Part shown: positions 12,301 through 23,700 of the stretch, piece after piece | Layout: the number at the start of each line of letters is the position of its first letter | Position numbering within the stretch: the stretch's first letter is position 1 | DNA from: Numida meleagris | Lineage: Eukaryota > Chordata > Aves > Galliformes > Numididae | DNA: 64,000 bases | Assembly: GCF_002078875.1 (NCBI RefSeq) | Contig: NC_034411.1 | Coordinates: 54,964,486 to 55,028,485, forward strand | Direction: 5' to 3' | Made by a program: the position numbers and the translations under genes | Notes under the pieces: model-generated | The model's database searches: none | What the model saw: only the letters and a program-made list of their open reading frames with translations | Told to the model about the DNA's origin: nothing

Positions 12301-13035
12301 GGTCATTATGGAATACATTTAGAACTTCTGTCAAAACAGTTTAGGAAATAAGACTCATTTTTCATCATCTCTAGAAAATCATCTTCTAATTCAATCAATG
12401 CTAATTCAGTTCCAAATAAGAGTGCAAAACTTCTGTATGCTACAAGAAGTCAACATTTCAGCCACCAATTCAACTGCACTGTGAAATCTTTGCTGCCTTA
12501 TTCAATCACAGATCATTTCTAAATGAGAGAGATGCAAAATTACGTTGAACAAATAGGCTCTTAAAGACCCTCATGTCAACACATTTCCCACCACATCATT
12601 TCAGTCTTAACGTAGGCAAATATTATTCTATAACTCCTTTGAAAGAATTGAGTAGCATGTAGGACATGATTTCAGTTTGACTATAGCCTGATTTTTCTCC
12701 TGAAAGTGTGCATTAGGATCACAGTGACTAAATGGAGAAAACCAGGGCAGTTAAATAAACAAAATGATTGTGAAAAGAGAATTGTATTTCTGACATGATA
12801 TTGTGAAGACATCCAAGCACTTAGATAAAAAATGTTGAGTACCTACTAGTGGCAAAGGCAACTAAGGTTACACTGAAGGGCAACACAGATGCTCTGTCCT
12901 TGTGTATACACAATCCAGCATGGTTAATAGCAATCAACTTCAGCATGGCTAAGGTGACAGAACAGAATCAAGCTCAGCTGTAGGAAGTTTTATACTGTAA
13001 GCTATTAAGAAACAAATCTGATGTCTTCTCTGTAG
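9386..13035. other. No gene recognised; unique AT-rich DNA
   Basis: 3.6 kb with no recognisable exon, RNA gene or transposon. The longest open frames are under 80 codons. Nothing distinguishes any part of it by composition. Confidence 0.65.
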
Positions 13036-13312
13036 CGACCAGTAATTGGACCCAAGTGAATGGCATGGAACCGAGTCAGGAGAGGGTTGGGGGGTATTAT
13101 TAGGAAGAGGTTCTTCACCAGAGGGTGGTGGGCATGGAACAGGCTGTCCAAGGCAGTGGTCACAGCCCCAAGTGCTGGAGCTCAAGGAGCGTTTGGACAG
13201 GGCTGTCAGGCATGGGGTTTGGATTTTGGGTGGTCCTGTGAGGAACCAGGGGTTTGATGTGGTGATCCTTGCGGAACCTTTCAAACTCAGGATATTTTAT
13301 GACTCTATGATG
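13036..13312 (+). mobile_element. CR1 LINE 3'-end fragment, diverged subfamily
   Basis: The order of blocks matches a CR1 3' UTR: GGCATGGAACCGAGTCAGGA, TTAGGAAGAGGTTCTTCACC, AGAGGGTGGTGGGCATGGAA, CAGGCTGTCC, GGAGCGTTTGGACAGGGC, GGTGATCCTTGCGGAACC, AACTCAGGATATTTTATGAC and TCTATGATG. The 'GATCCTTG..CAACTCAGGATATTCTATGA' type of 3' end marks a different CR1 subfamily from the 5.0-kb copy. Frames of about 100 codons crossing it on either strand are artefacts of non-coding UTR. Confidence 0.92.
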
Positions 13313-16118
13313 AAAAAATCTCCAGCACCTCTTCCAGTTACGTTTGCCTTCTGATTAAGAATATGGTGTAATGTAAGTCAGGTCCTTTGCAGAGGAATTT
13401 GTTCCCAATTTTCTGGTTTATTTCTAAAGGAAAAGATGCCTTTGTCCCCAGTAGAACAATGAATAATACATGTGTTCCCAGATTAGGCCACCTTGTTCTG
13501 TTTTACTCCTTTCCCCTAAAAGAACAGAAACTTTTCCTGTTTCTACAGGGCTAAGTGTACCTCATTAGTCAGATTCTTTCTGTCACTTAGGGATGTGCTT
13601 TAAAGTGCAGTACCTGACTTTTCATTCCTGCGTCCTAAGTACCCTGTCTCTTCAATCTGACACACACGAAGAAAGTGACAACATTTCCTTCAATGTATAA
13701 GAGTAAAGTACCTTTAATGTGTATTTAAGGTTTCCAGTCACATTGACTGACATAGTGGACTGTCAGAAGAATTAATTTCTACCTTTTAAAAAGTGTACAT
13801 TTCATTCTGTTTGTTCAATCCACTATGGAACAAGTAACGTTGAACATGAATCATTTATGCTTGCCAGGATCCTGCAAATCAATAGCAACCTTCTCTGATC
13901 TGCTGCTTTGAACTGGTTGAGTTCATAAAGCTGTACTCATCCTAAATCCACAATGGACATTGTTTAGAGGCTACTTAAAACAGCTGTACAGTATTAATAA
14001 AATCAAGAAGGAAATGTTTTTCGTACCATCTGAAGCAGCATTGCCTACCCCTGCTTTCAAAGGATTTCTTTATTTATTCAGAAACGTCATACTGGAAGAT
14101 CTTTAGAGAGCATCCTACTAGCACTGAAACTGTTTTCATAAAATATTATTAACAGAATACATTCAACAGGCATTGCAGACTGCATATACTTTGTCCCGTA
14201 ACTACAAAAAGTAAAGAAAAAAAGATCAGAGTTGAGGAAAAGAACACTTTCTTTAATTGAAATAAAAATATAATAGCCTGTGAGGCATGATTCTATGCTA
14301 GATTTCTAGCTCCGCTGCAGTAATGAGTACCACAGCTAGAAAGAAAGAAAAGATCCAAAGGTCCTCTAGAGTCATTACGTGCTTAGATAGCAGCAATGAG
14401 CTTATTAAGTAAAACTGAATTAGACTGGGGCCATTCTTGGAAAAATATTTCACTAATGACTTTGATGAGTCATTAGAATATGTCAGCATGCATTTTCAAA
14501 GTGTTTCAAGATTACAGAGTCAGGTACTATTAGAAAATCCTATTTCTTTGAGAAATCTCTAGACCAACTCTCCAGACTGCAAAGACAGCAAACAATATCC
14601 CATACTTCTGAGTTCACAACAAAACTCAGTTCCAAATATTTTCAGATTCTGCTTTTCTTTGTGTAAAATTTGTGATACTATACAATAAATTGTACTCACT
14701 CATAGTGTCCAGTTATGATAATGAAGTCTCTTTTCTAATTAATGGATACCACTGATCAACACATGAAAATAATCTTATGAAGAGAATCATGTAGACCCCA
14801 TGATTTCAGTCAAACTCTACCTGGATTTGCTGGAATGGTTCTTTTTGCAGGAGTCCCTCTTCCATTTGCAACTTGCATGATCAAGTTACAGGAGCTGTAT
14901 TATCTTTACCCCTCTAAGCTAAGCAGACACTCTTTCTCTACAGTAAGATCTTAGATTCTAATTTATTCCCACACATTAAAGGGAAAAAATAAGTATTGTG
15001 TGCAAACACTGTGTGTGTATGTATGTGTGGGAGGTATTTTGCAATGTAGATGCAGCTGTTGCTTTGTGAGCTACAGCCAGTAAAACTAGAATTATGAGCT
15101 GAAGGTGTCCACTTTCAGGTTTCCCTCATGGAATTACGAAGCTCCCTTCCATTTATGATCCTGCTAGGAACAAATTTATCTTCCAAGACTTTGGAAAATG
15201 ACTTCTTTTGTTTTCTGGAGTGATGTATTTCTGATTTATGTTCATAGCAGACGGCAAATCTCAATATTAAGTCTGTTTCTTTAAAAATTGTGCTCATCTG
15301 TCTTCCTTTCTCTGATAACAGTGTAATATTGAGCGGATTCTTTCACTTAAATGCACTCTCCCATGAATAATTATTTTGAGAAAAATCTAACTTCACAATC
15401 TCCTGTCTATTCTTCTGTTTGATTTATCACACAAACAACTGCATTGTGGATTAACCAGCACACAAATCCAGGAATCTGTCCCTTCGTCTCCCATAGAATT
15501 CCCGGGTTACACAGAGTAATATAGGGACAGATTTTTACTTGGTGCATGGAGAAGCAAATAGGCATCAACAGGGATTTCAAAATGAGATACGCACTAGCTT
15601 TACAAGTGCCTTAAGCACATTTTTATTAGTTGGTTATGTAGTTTCACTCGCTCTTTTCTCAGGGACCAAATTCAAATGATGGGCCCTCATTTAAGAAATC
15701 TAAATATTTTCTTCCAGTTGAAATCAATAGGAATTGGACTTTTAACATACAAAGATCTACATAAAACAAATAATTAGGAAATTTAAGTCCTAAGAACATA
15801 AACGAGGAAGACCACAATAGAGTATACTCAAATTTAAGGAATGTGGTGTTTCTCAGCTCTGAAGATTGTGCTGCTTGAACACAGGAAGGATTCAGCTTTG
15901 ATACAGATTTTACAAGTGATGTTACATGACTGATTAGCTGATCAGCTTACTCAACCAAACCTGCCTCAGGAAGCTACAGGCTATGTTAAACGAACAAGAA
16001 CTAATACATATGTCCTTAAAATGGGCAAGGAAGTAGGAGAAGAGCAATTTTAAAATGAAAACCAGGAAGGCAAAGGAATTTTGTTTGCCCTGCAAACAAG
16101 ATGTTATCATAAAAATAC
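13313..16118. other. No gene recognised; unique AT-rich DNA
   Basis: No exon or transposon recognised. A short TG-rich microsatellite lies at 15010-15029 (TGTGTGTG / TATG). ORFs are about 60 codons and unfamiliar. Confidence 0.65.
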
Positions 16119-16309
16119 AAAAAAGAAAAAGAAAAAGAAAAAGAAAAAGAAAAAGAAAAAGAAAAAGAAAAAGAAAAAGAAAAAGAAAAAGAAAAAGAAA
16201 AAGAAAAAGAAAANAAGAAAAAGAAAAAGAAAAAGAAAAAGAAAAAGAAAAAGAAAAAGAAAAAGAAAAAGAAAAAGAAAAAGAAAAAGAAAAAGAAAAA
16301 GAAAAAGAA
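16119..16309. repeat. (AAAAAG)n hexanucleotide microsatellite with an N
   Basis: About 31 units of AAAAAG run with essentially no interruption apart from one N at 16214. G residues fall every 6 bases from 16125 to 16209 and every 6 from 16217 onward. The two G residues flanking the N are 8 bases apart, so the register shifts there. This is better explained by an unclosed gap or collapsed array than by one ambiguous base. The basic 'Lys-Arg' and 'Lys-Glu' frames on + and the 'Phe-Ser'/'Phe-Leu' frames on - are translations of the repeat and are not genes. Confidence 0.97.
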
Positions 16310-18119
16310 CAACCAGATTTAAGTGTCACTGAGAATTTGGAGAATACTTCCAGAAAATCTGGAAAGAGATGAAATTATTAAATGTTATAGCTAGTAAAAT
16401 ACACAAAGAAATCAGAGCCTTGGACAGTCAACACATTCTAATTGCCACATGGAAATATTTGTTATACACAAGAATCTACAGTATTTGCAGCTTACAGCTG
16501 AATGTGTCTAAGCATATATCAGGATACTAGCCATGTCATTAGCATTAATCAGCTGGTAAGTATATAAAGTATATATATTCTTAAAGAACTCTGAAGCATA
16601 GAGAAACACAGAATTAGGAGTGACTGAAATAGCTAACTGTAGTAAATGAGAGACCACGAACCCCTAACAGATAAAGTTCTTGTTCCTATTTAGGGCAAAG
16701 CATATAAACATACACACAAAACTTCAAACACTTATAATAGAGCAAAAGAGATCCTTCCTTCTGCCCTCTGTAAGTCCTACTTCAAATAAACAATGATACC
16801 AGAGTGTGACAGAAGTTAGAATGTAAAACAACCAGTAAGACCTTAAGGGCTCAAACTATAGGTAGATGGACCGTTCTTTCTTACATAGGCACTCTTTACA
16901 CTTCTTACAAGGAAATATAAAATGTTACGTGGCAACAGTCAGTGTAAACATAGTCACATGTGGCAATTGAAATGGGTGTGCCCAACATAAAATGTTATTA
17001 CTGGTTTGTGCAAATACAGTAAATGACAATATTTACATGCCATTTACAAATGACAATTATTAGTAATAAGCAGCGTAAACAATGAGCAGGCACTATTTCA
17101 CTATCAGGAACTGATGAGAAATGCTCAGCAGAAAGAGGCTTAATTCAAAGTTTACTGATGTTGAAGGGAGGCTTCCCTTGTATTTTAATGCATTTCAGTC
17201 TGCCCTTAAATTATATATAACATCGCAGCTGAGAATAAGAAATTCACCCTAAAGAAAATAAGAATGTTTCATGGTATAATGCACTAAAAATACTTAACAT
17301 AAGAACTATAAAATAAGCATTGTTATTATGGAATGATTTTCTTTATTTTATAGCATTACAGTATTCTTCTACCTCTACTAAACAAAGGGAGAGATAACTA
17401 CACTGTATATTCACGACAGCAGATTTCTGTAGGCCAGTGAAATAACCAGGAGTCACATAAGAGTTTACAAGTATAGTATAATTAAAGATCCTTCCGTATG
17501 ACAAAAACAACTCTTTGGCCATGAAGCATGACACATTAGACTTACAAGCTTTTTATGACTATATTATTGAATTGTGGCTCATTAAGAACTAATAGGTCTG
17601 TGACTGTCAGTATCAAATCTGACATAGTGTATTCACTGAATTCTGTTTTCCACACTTACCCTAGTATTTCTGCAGGCCTGTTGATATTGTGTTATTACAA
17701 CAATAAATGTTTGCATAAGAAAAATTAAGGAAAAAAACCTTACCACACACATGTACTGAGAGAGGGTTGATCTACGCATTTAGGTTATTCTGAGTTTCTC
17801 AAACTGAAGCAACTCACAAAAGCTGCAATTAACTACATCAGAAAAGAGTATTTACACTGAACCTTGTACTAACAACACAGCCCTAGGATTTAAAAATTAT
17901 TTTGTAACTCGAATATATTCTTGCAGTTCAAAGGTACAAATATTTTATTGCTAAAAGTGCAGTGTAAGAATTCAGACAGAAAAAATGTAAGCAAGCCATG
18001 TAACTTTGTAATAAAATTTAGATTGTAGCTGATGCTAACATGACAAGGTTCCAAAGTATGCCTACATTAAATTAAAACATCAGCAGATGAGATACATAAA
18101 AACAACATATAAATCAAAA

Positions 18120-18980
18120 CATAATCACTCATTTTCCATAAACTGAATGCTGAACCAATTTTGATTGCTAATCAGAAAAGAAACATGCTTACAGCTTCTT
18201 ATTGGCTGTATCTCCTAACAGCATTACAGACAAATGTGTTCCTTAAAATCAGCACCAAATCGAAGCTGATTATTGCCAGCAGGTGGCCAAGCACTGACAA
18301 ATGCAATTAATCTACATCTTGTAATAAAGTTTAAGAAGTAAGTTAAGCAGTCAGTTCATCATCTAGCATCATCCCTCAGATGCTTCATGCAGGTATATTT
18401 TCAGCTTATAGCTACCAAAAATGACTTTGCTGCAATGAGGAAGTGACAGAATGCTTCATTTTGACCACTTTCACAGGACTATTTGTAACGCTGCACTCAG
18501 ATCCTTAACTTCTTACATTGGTAGAAAGTTCCTTGTCTGACTATTCCCCCCCAAAGCCAAATGAAGAGCTTTCTAACTGTAGTAAAGGCACAATAAATGA
18601 ATTAACTTAGAAAAAAGAAACTAAGTAAAAAAAAAATAAATGAATTTATCGTGTAAATCTAACGAATCCTGCTCAGATACACTGTGATAATAGAGGCAGA
18701 GGTTCACTTTAGCAGAGTGTAAAACAAACTTTTTCAGAGATCCCTTGCCCTTTCTTGTTCAAGACTTGATTAAGACAATTGTGTTAATCAAACAGGACTT
18801 TAAGTGCTTCACATCAGATTTCATTAATTTGGGGGATTTTTGTTTGCTATTATTGTTCTAGTTCCTCATGGGTTATTGTGAAATTCCGGCTCTGTTATTC
18901 ATAGGAGATATATTACTGAGCTCATTACACTAATTTGGTACACATCAATTAAAATATTAATTAAAGATAACAGTAACAAG
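18120..18980. promoter_or_regulatory. Candidate conserved non-coding element (enhancer-like)
   Basis: The stretch has no repeats, no open frame of note and no microsatellite. It is rich in AT homeobox-type cores (for example TTAATT, ATTAAT, TAATTT at 18835-18965), with a CCAAT (18155-18159), an E-box CAGGTG and a CTCF-core match near 18280. This texture resembles developmental enhancers in avian gene deserts. Conservation cannot be tested from one sequence, so this is a hypothesis only. Confidence 0.25.
18276..18287 (+). promoter_or_regulatory. CTCF core motif match (CCAGCAGGTGGC)
   Basis: The 12 bases match the vertebrate CTCF core CCASYAGRKGGC at every position. The two bases after it (CA) do not fit the extended RS positions. 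The embedded CAGGTG is also a consensus E-box for SNAI/ZEB or bHLH factors, which is the main alternative reading. Occupancy is unknown. Confidence 0.45.
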
Positions 18981-19914
18981 GGACCTAGAATGTGATGTGT
19001 GAGATCAGTTTCACAGAATGACACGTTGCTTATCTTCTATAAATGTATAATTTTGCTATGTCAGAAAATAAACCTTTCTTCTTTAGCCATGTTGAATGAG
19101 TCAACGTACTGCGCTTTCCAGCATTGTTTGTAAACTGAGAATTATTTAGGATTTTTGCCTCACTTGTAGGAAAATCAAAACTCTATTTTTTCAAAAGTTC
19201 TAGAAATTTTCAGGTATGCCACCTCTGAATGATAAGTTATGACTCATTATTAGTTATAAAAATTTGCAGCAGTAGTCTATTAAAGCAGAGCACTTGTAGC
19301 TGATGCTTCTCTATCCCTCGTCTGTGCAGCTCTGTCTCTCTAATATAAGCTACTAATCAGCGGGCTCAGAAATATTTCCCTTTTTGAATGAATCTAGCAA
19401 ATATATCCTGCAGACACTAAAAAAAAATAAAAGTTGTAGAAGTAAATAATGTACAACTTCCAATGGGTCTTCCCTCTGGATTTCACTGTCTTTGGAAGAA
19501 ACACCAGTAGTAATGCCTGGGCACGTACACACACGCATGCACACGTAAACAAAAGCAGGCCCTCGAAATAACTGTGGCAGAAATGATTTAGGACATTATA
19601 AGAAGTGGAATTTCTGTTTATCTTCTGAAAGCATAAATACTGAATGAAAGCATATATTAGATCTGAAACATTTACTATATATTCCTTTTGAACACTAATA
19701 ATATACTAATGGATGTGCCAGAAAAATATCAAAGTGCAGACAACCTTGAATACCCACTAGCAAAAGGGTACCTTAGAGAATTTGAATTAATAGATAAAAT
19801 ACTCAGGAACAGAATGTGATCCAACTAATAAAAGCAGCAACAACCATGGCAGGATATCCTCAAAATATTCTGGAGCATACTGAAAGCAAAGTTTAAATTA
19901 TTTGTGTTGCTTTG

Positions 19915-20228
19915 CTAAAGAGCAAGGGAGGGTTTGAAGATGACACAGCTAGGCTCTTTTCAGTGATGCCCAGAGAAAGAACAAGAGGTAATGGACAAAA
20001 AGTGGAACACAAGAGACTCTGCTAGAACATAATAAAGCACTTTACTGTGAGGGTGACCAAGGACTGGGACAGGTTGCCCAGAAATTTTGTGACATCTCCT
20101 CCTTGGAGACATTCAAAAGCCACCTGGACATGGACCTGGGCAACCTGCTCTAGGAGGGGAGTTGGACCAGATGGTTTCCAGATGTCCCTTCCAATCTCAG
20201 CCATTCTGTGATTCTTTGATTCTTTGAA
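19915..20228 (+). mobile_element. CR1 LINE 3'-end fragment
   Basis: Recognisable CR1 blocks in order are GGCTCTTTTCAGTGATGCCC, ACAAGAGGTAATGGAC, GGAACACAAGAGACTC, CTTTACTGTGAGGGTGACC, GACAGGTTGCCCAGA, TTGGAGACATTCAAAAGCC, GACCTGGGCAACCTGCTC and TTGGACCAGATGGTTTCCAG. It finishes in CATTCTGTGATTCTTTGATT. The multiple ATTCTNTG units at the end are the 3'-terminal repeats of CR1. The 5' boundary near 19915 is approximate. It faces another CR1 in the opposite orientation 200 bp downstream. Confidence 0.93.
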
Positions 20229-20427
20229 TTTCTACAATTTCTTGAAATAATTTGGTAGCTTGACACTCCCTGTTGCGGAAAATCTGTTAATAGGGGAACA
20301 TTTCTTCTCTTTTCTCCCTAAATTATATTATTGCCATTTGTATGTTCACAGCTAATATGTGCTGGCAGTCCTGTCTTATCTGTCAGAGTTTGCAGTCTGC
20401 TGATCTTCTGAGTGCCTTGTCCACTGC

Positions 20428-20745
20428 TGAGAGTCACAGCATAGCTGAGGTTGGAACAAACCTCTGGAGATCACCAAATTCAGCCTGTCTCCGTCTTCCA
20501 AACACTCTCCCATCATCTGTTTATAAACAATGATTAAAATCTCCACTTAGCCTTCTGTTTTACAGCATGAACAGCAGACTCATCTCTTTCAGCCTCTCCC
20601 CATATGACAGATCTTCACAATCCTTAATCACCCTTGCAGCTCTTCACTGGTCTTACTTCAGTAACTCCACGTCTTTCTTAGGCTTGGAAGCCCAGAAGTC
20701 AATGCAGTGCAGATACGGCCTCATACCATGGATTGTTAATAAACT
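20428..20745 (-). mobile_element. CR1 LINE 3'-end fragment, opposite orientation
   Basis: The plus strand begins AGTCACAGCATAGCTGAGGT and continues GGAACAAACCTCTGGAGATC. After an internal gap it passes through TTTCAGCCTCTCCCCATATG, CTTCAGTAACTCCACGTC and AGTGCAGATACGGCCTCA. This is reverse-complement CR1 from the 3' terminus back into ORF2. It is diverged, and the middle (about 20500-20570) does not align well, suggesting deletion. Its 3' end points at the 3' end of the copy ending at 20228. Confidence 0.82.
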
Positions 20746-23700
20746 GTTAAACTCCAGTGATCTCAGTAAAGTTGTTACGATCTGTCAGGTAAGAAAGCCT
20801 ATACAGTTTTTGTTAAATTGAATCAAGTTTGATTCTTGATTCAAAGACAGGCTCACAGCTTCATCTCAGTAAGCAAGCACGCACAAGAAACAATAACTTC
20901 TAATGAAGGTAAAGTTTAAGTACCTCAAAAAGAGAGGTAATTTCACTAATATTTTTGCTGTGAAGTAAGCATAAAGGTTAAATTCTGTATCAATGATACA
21001 TTTGTGACATCTGAGAAAGTTTGAGTTCATCATCTCATTTTTACATAAAAAATGGAGATATCAACTAATGCAGCAGTTAACAAGTGCAAATATATAACCT
21101 TATTTTTGCACGCTCACATTGTTTCTCCTATTTAGTTTGATACACTCAGTGTAAAATGACCCAACTGTGACTTTCTCTGTTTGTATGGCACCTTATCACA
21201 CAGCATGTAGCACAATGGAGGTGGCAGAGGGAAGCCCTCACACATAACTGTAACGCAAGTAAATATATAGGGAGTAAAATCATAGGATAAAAGGTTTACC
21301 AATAAGAAAGATTCCTTTGTCATTCATGCAGGTCTGTGCTTAGTTTTGCATTTTAAAGGAAAGCCAGACTGTATTATGATATCCTGAAAAAAAAAAATTA
21401 GATTATCTTTGAAAAAATGGTATTAAAAAAATGAAAATATATTTTGTCGCAATAGTGAGGCATACTGGTGTACTTAAGTGTAAATTATATTATTCCTGTT
21501 ATTTGATTTTTATTGATGAATACAGAAGTAGAATTAATTTATCTGAAATATATTTCTCTATATTAGAATTAAGCTGTCCAATAAAGAACTTTTTATTGAG
21601 AAAAGCCATAGCAGATATCAAAAACATCAAATCAGATAACTGTTTTTCCAGAAATAGACAGTTTTGACTTATTTAGATAGTTCAGATGCTTTGTATCTTT
21701 ATCTATTCATAGCTTGTTCCCATACATGCTGGTTTTGGTGAAGGAAAATTTATATCTGATCTTGTGGAACATGTACTCTCAAATGTGCATTTACTACCCT
21801 TGCCTTTTCAAATGTCACAAATGTATTACAGCTTCCTTGTAACTCATTTCCAGTAGCAAATTTGCTTTCAGATGATAATTACTTGGAATTTATATGGTTT
21901 TCCTCTACTTCTCAAGTCCATCCGTTACTTAGAAGAACATTATATTTGAAAAAGAAAATCTTCTTCACAGAAAGATGAACTACCTAATGCTGAAGATAAT
22001 GAAGCAAGTGAAGTGAGAGAAAAAAATGATCGCTGTAGAACCCAGATGCTACAGGGAAGCATTCTAACTTTGAAACAGATGACTCCTGCAGACTGCTCTT
22101 GCAGTAAGCTGCTAGAAACTATGATGTGGCCATCTGACATTTGTTTTTGATTTAACAGAAGCAGTCTTCCTGAATAGGTAAATAGGAAATGCTAATTTGA
22201 CATGATTATGCTGTATACAGAAGACCAGAGGTAATAAGATATTCTGAATGCTTTGGTAAGCTTTTCTTACTCTGTACTTAAAAATCAGCACTTTAGGCTT
22301 CCTAAATGTTGTATTATTAAAGAACGTTATGGATCAGTGTTTTTTTTTTTTCTTGAAGCATTAAACCTCTGCCTAGAAATAGTAGTTTCTACAAAAGTTC
22401 TGCTCAGTTCATTCATACAAAATTTCCCATTTGCATTCTAAATTACCTTTCTGCTGTAAGTTACAAATCCATTCATAAAGATTTCAGTACTGATGTGAAT
22501 ATATATTTAAATTACAGTATTTCATTAAAATTTATTGACTCTAAATATTTACTTCTTACAGATAATTTAATACAAATTTAAGAAAGCCTTATATTCTAGG
22601 AAACCAACTCACTTCCAGACATCGTTGTGAAATGAGGAACATAATTTTAATTCTCATTTAAAATAGAAAAAAGGAAGATTGTGATCCCTGATTTTCTGCA
22701 CCTGAGTATTAAATAGAAGGATCAAATACTGGTTAAAGCCTATTGAGCTTGTACAAGGATGACCTGTAAGTAGGGTCTGAATTGATGTTACCACCAGTTC
22801 CCACAGAACTAACTAACCAGCAGTGGTTAAAAAAGGACACTAACAGCACCGGGCATGCTTGGTGGCTTGTTCCATACAACTTGTGACATAGCAGGGGAGA
22901 CTTTTTATGAAGTATTTGAATAAAGGCAGGCAAATCAGAGAGCGCACTTGATTTACAAACAACCTTCAGATTTTGTAGAAGAAACAGCTGAACAGGTTTG
23001 TAGACTAAACTTCAAGTGGGCAGATGTATAATAAGAACTTCATTATGAAAATGAAATTGTGGAAACTAAGTAGATCTCCTTTTTTAGCAACATATATACA
23101 CGTATGTTTATTCTGTGTATATGTTGCTTCTTGAAAAGAATACTTCTGTTTATGAAGAATGACAAGGTTTGCTGAACAAAAAAGAGAAAAAAAAGAAAAA
23201 ACTGCTTCTGTATGCTTTTGGAACAGATAGTGAGAAAATGAGTGTCTTAAGATTTCAGAGTAGGAAGGGCTCGAAATTCCGAGAGCAAAAATAAACAAAT
23301 CTTCTTTAGTCTTCGACTTGTTTCCTAGCATTGAAATTATTTTGTGTTAAAATGTATTTTTATCAAGATTTCCTGTAACATAGGGTGCTACTGCAAGAAT
23401 AATGCACAGGTAATATTTTGATGTCGTTATTAATGGTGGTACAAGTACAGGGAAAATAAGGAATAGACAGTGAAGCCTAGAGGCTTAATGCCTGTAGTCA
23501 AACATTAGCTGTCTAGTCTGATGTTTCTGAGAACGATGTAAAACATGGGGTGACCTCTGTTTATTCCTTACGGTGGAATTCCCATGTACCAAACGCCACC
23601 GAGGCAGACCAGTTTCTCAGGGAATTTATTTTAAATTGTACTGATATCCTCAGGACCATTAAGAAGCTGGAATCTAAATAGAGGTGTAGCCTGATTTGCT

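Larger units (their letters stand above)
16310..19914. other. No gene recognised; includes conserved-looking AT-rich block
   Basis: No transposon or exon was recognised over 3.6 kb. The 18.1-19.0 kb part is conspicuously free of repeats and carries a dense set of homeodomain-like TAATTA/ATTAAT motifs plus a CTCF-core match; these are listed separately. A small 6-bp inverted repeat (ACTTAG / CTAAGT) lies near 18604-18626. Confidence 0.6.

Noticed and set aside
13046..13354. Plus and minus ORFs of 65-111 codons
   Set aside because: They fall in a CR1 3' UTR, which does not code.
16055..16372. Frames of 83-131 codons with Lys-Arg, Lys-Glu, Phe-Ser or Phe-Leu repeats on both strands
   Set aside because: They are translations of the (AAAAAG)n microsatellite; the same DNA is 'open' in several frames and contains an unknown base.
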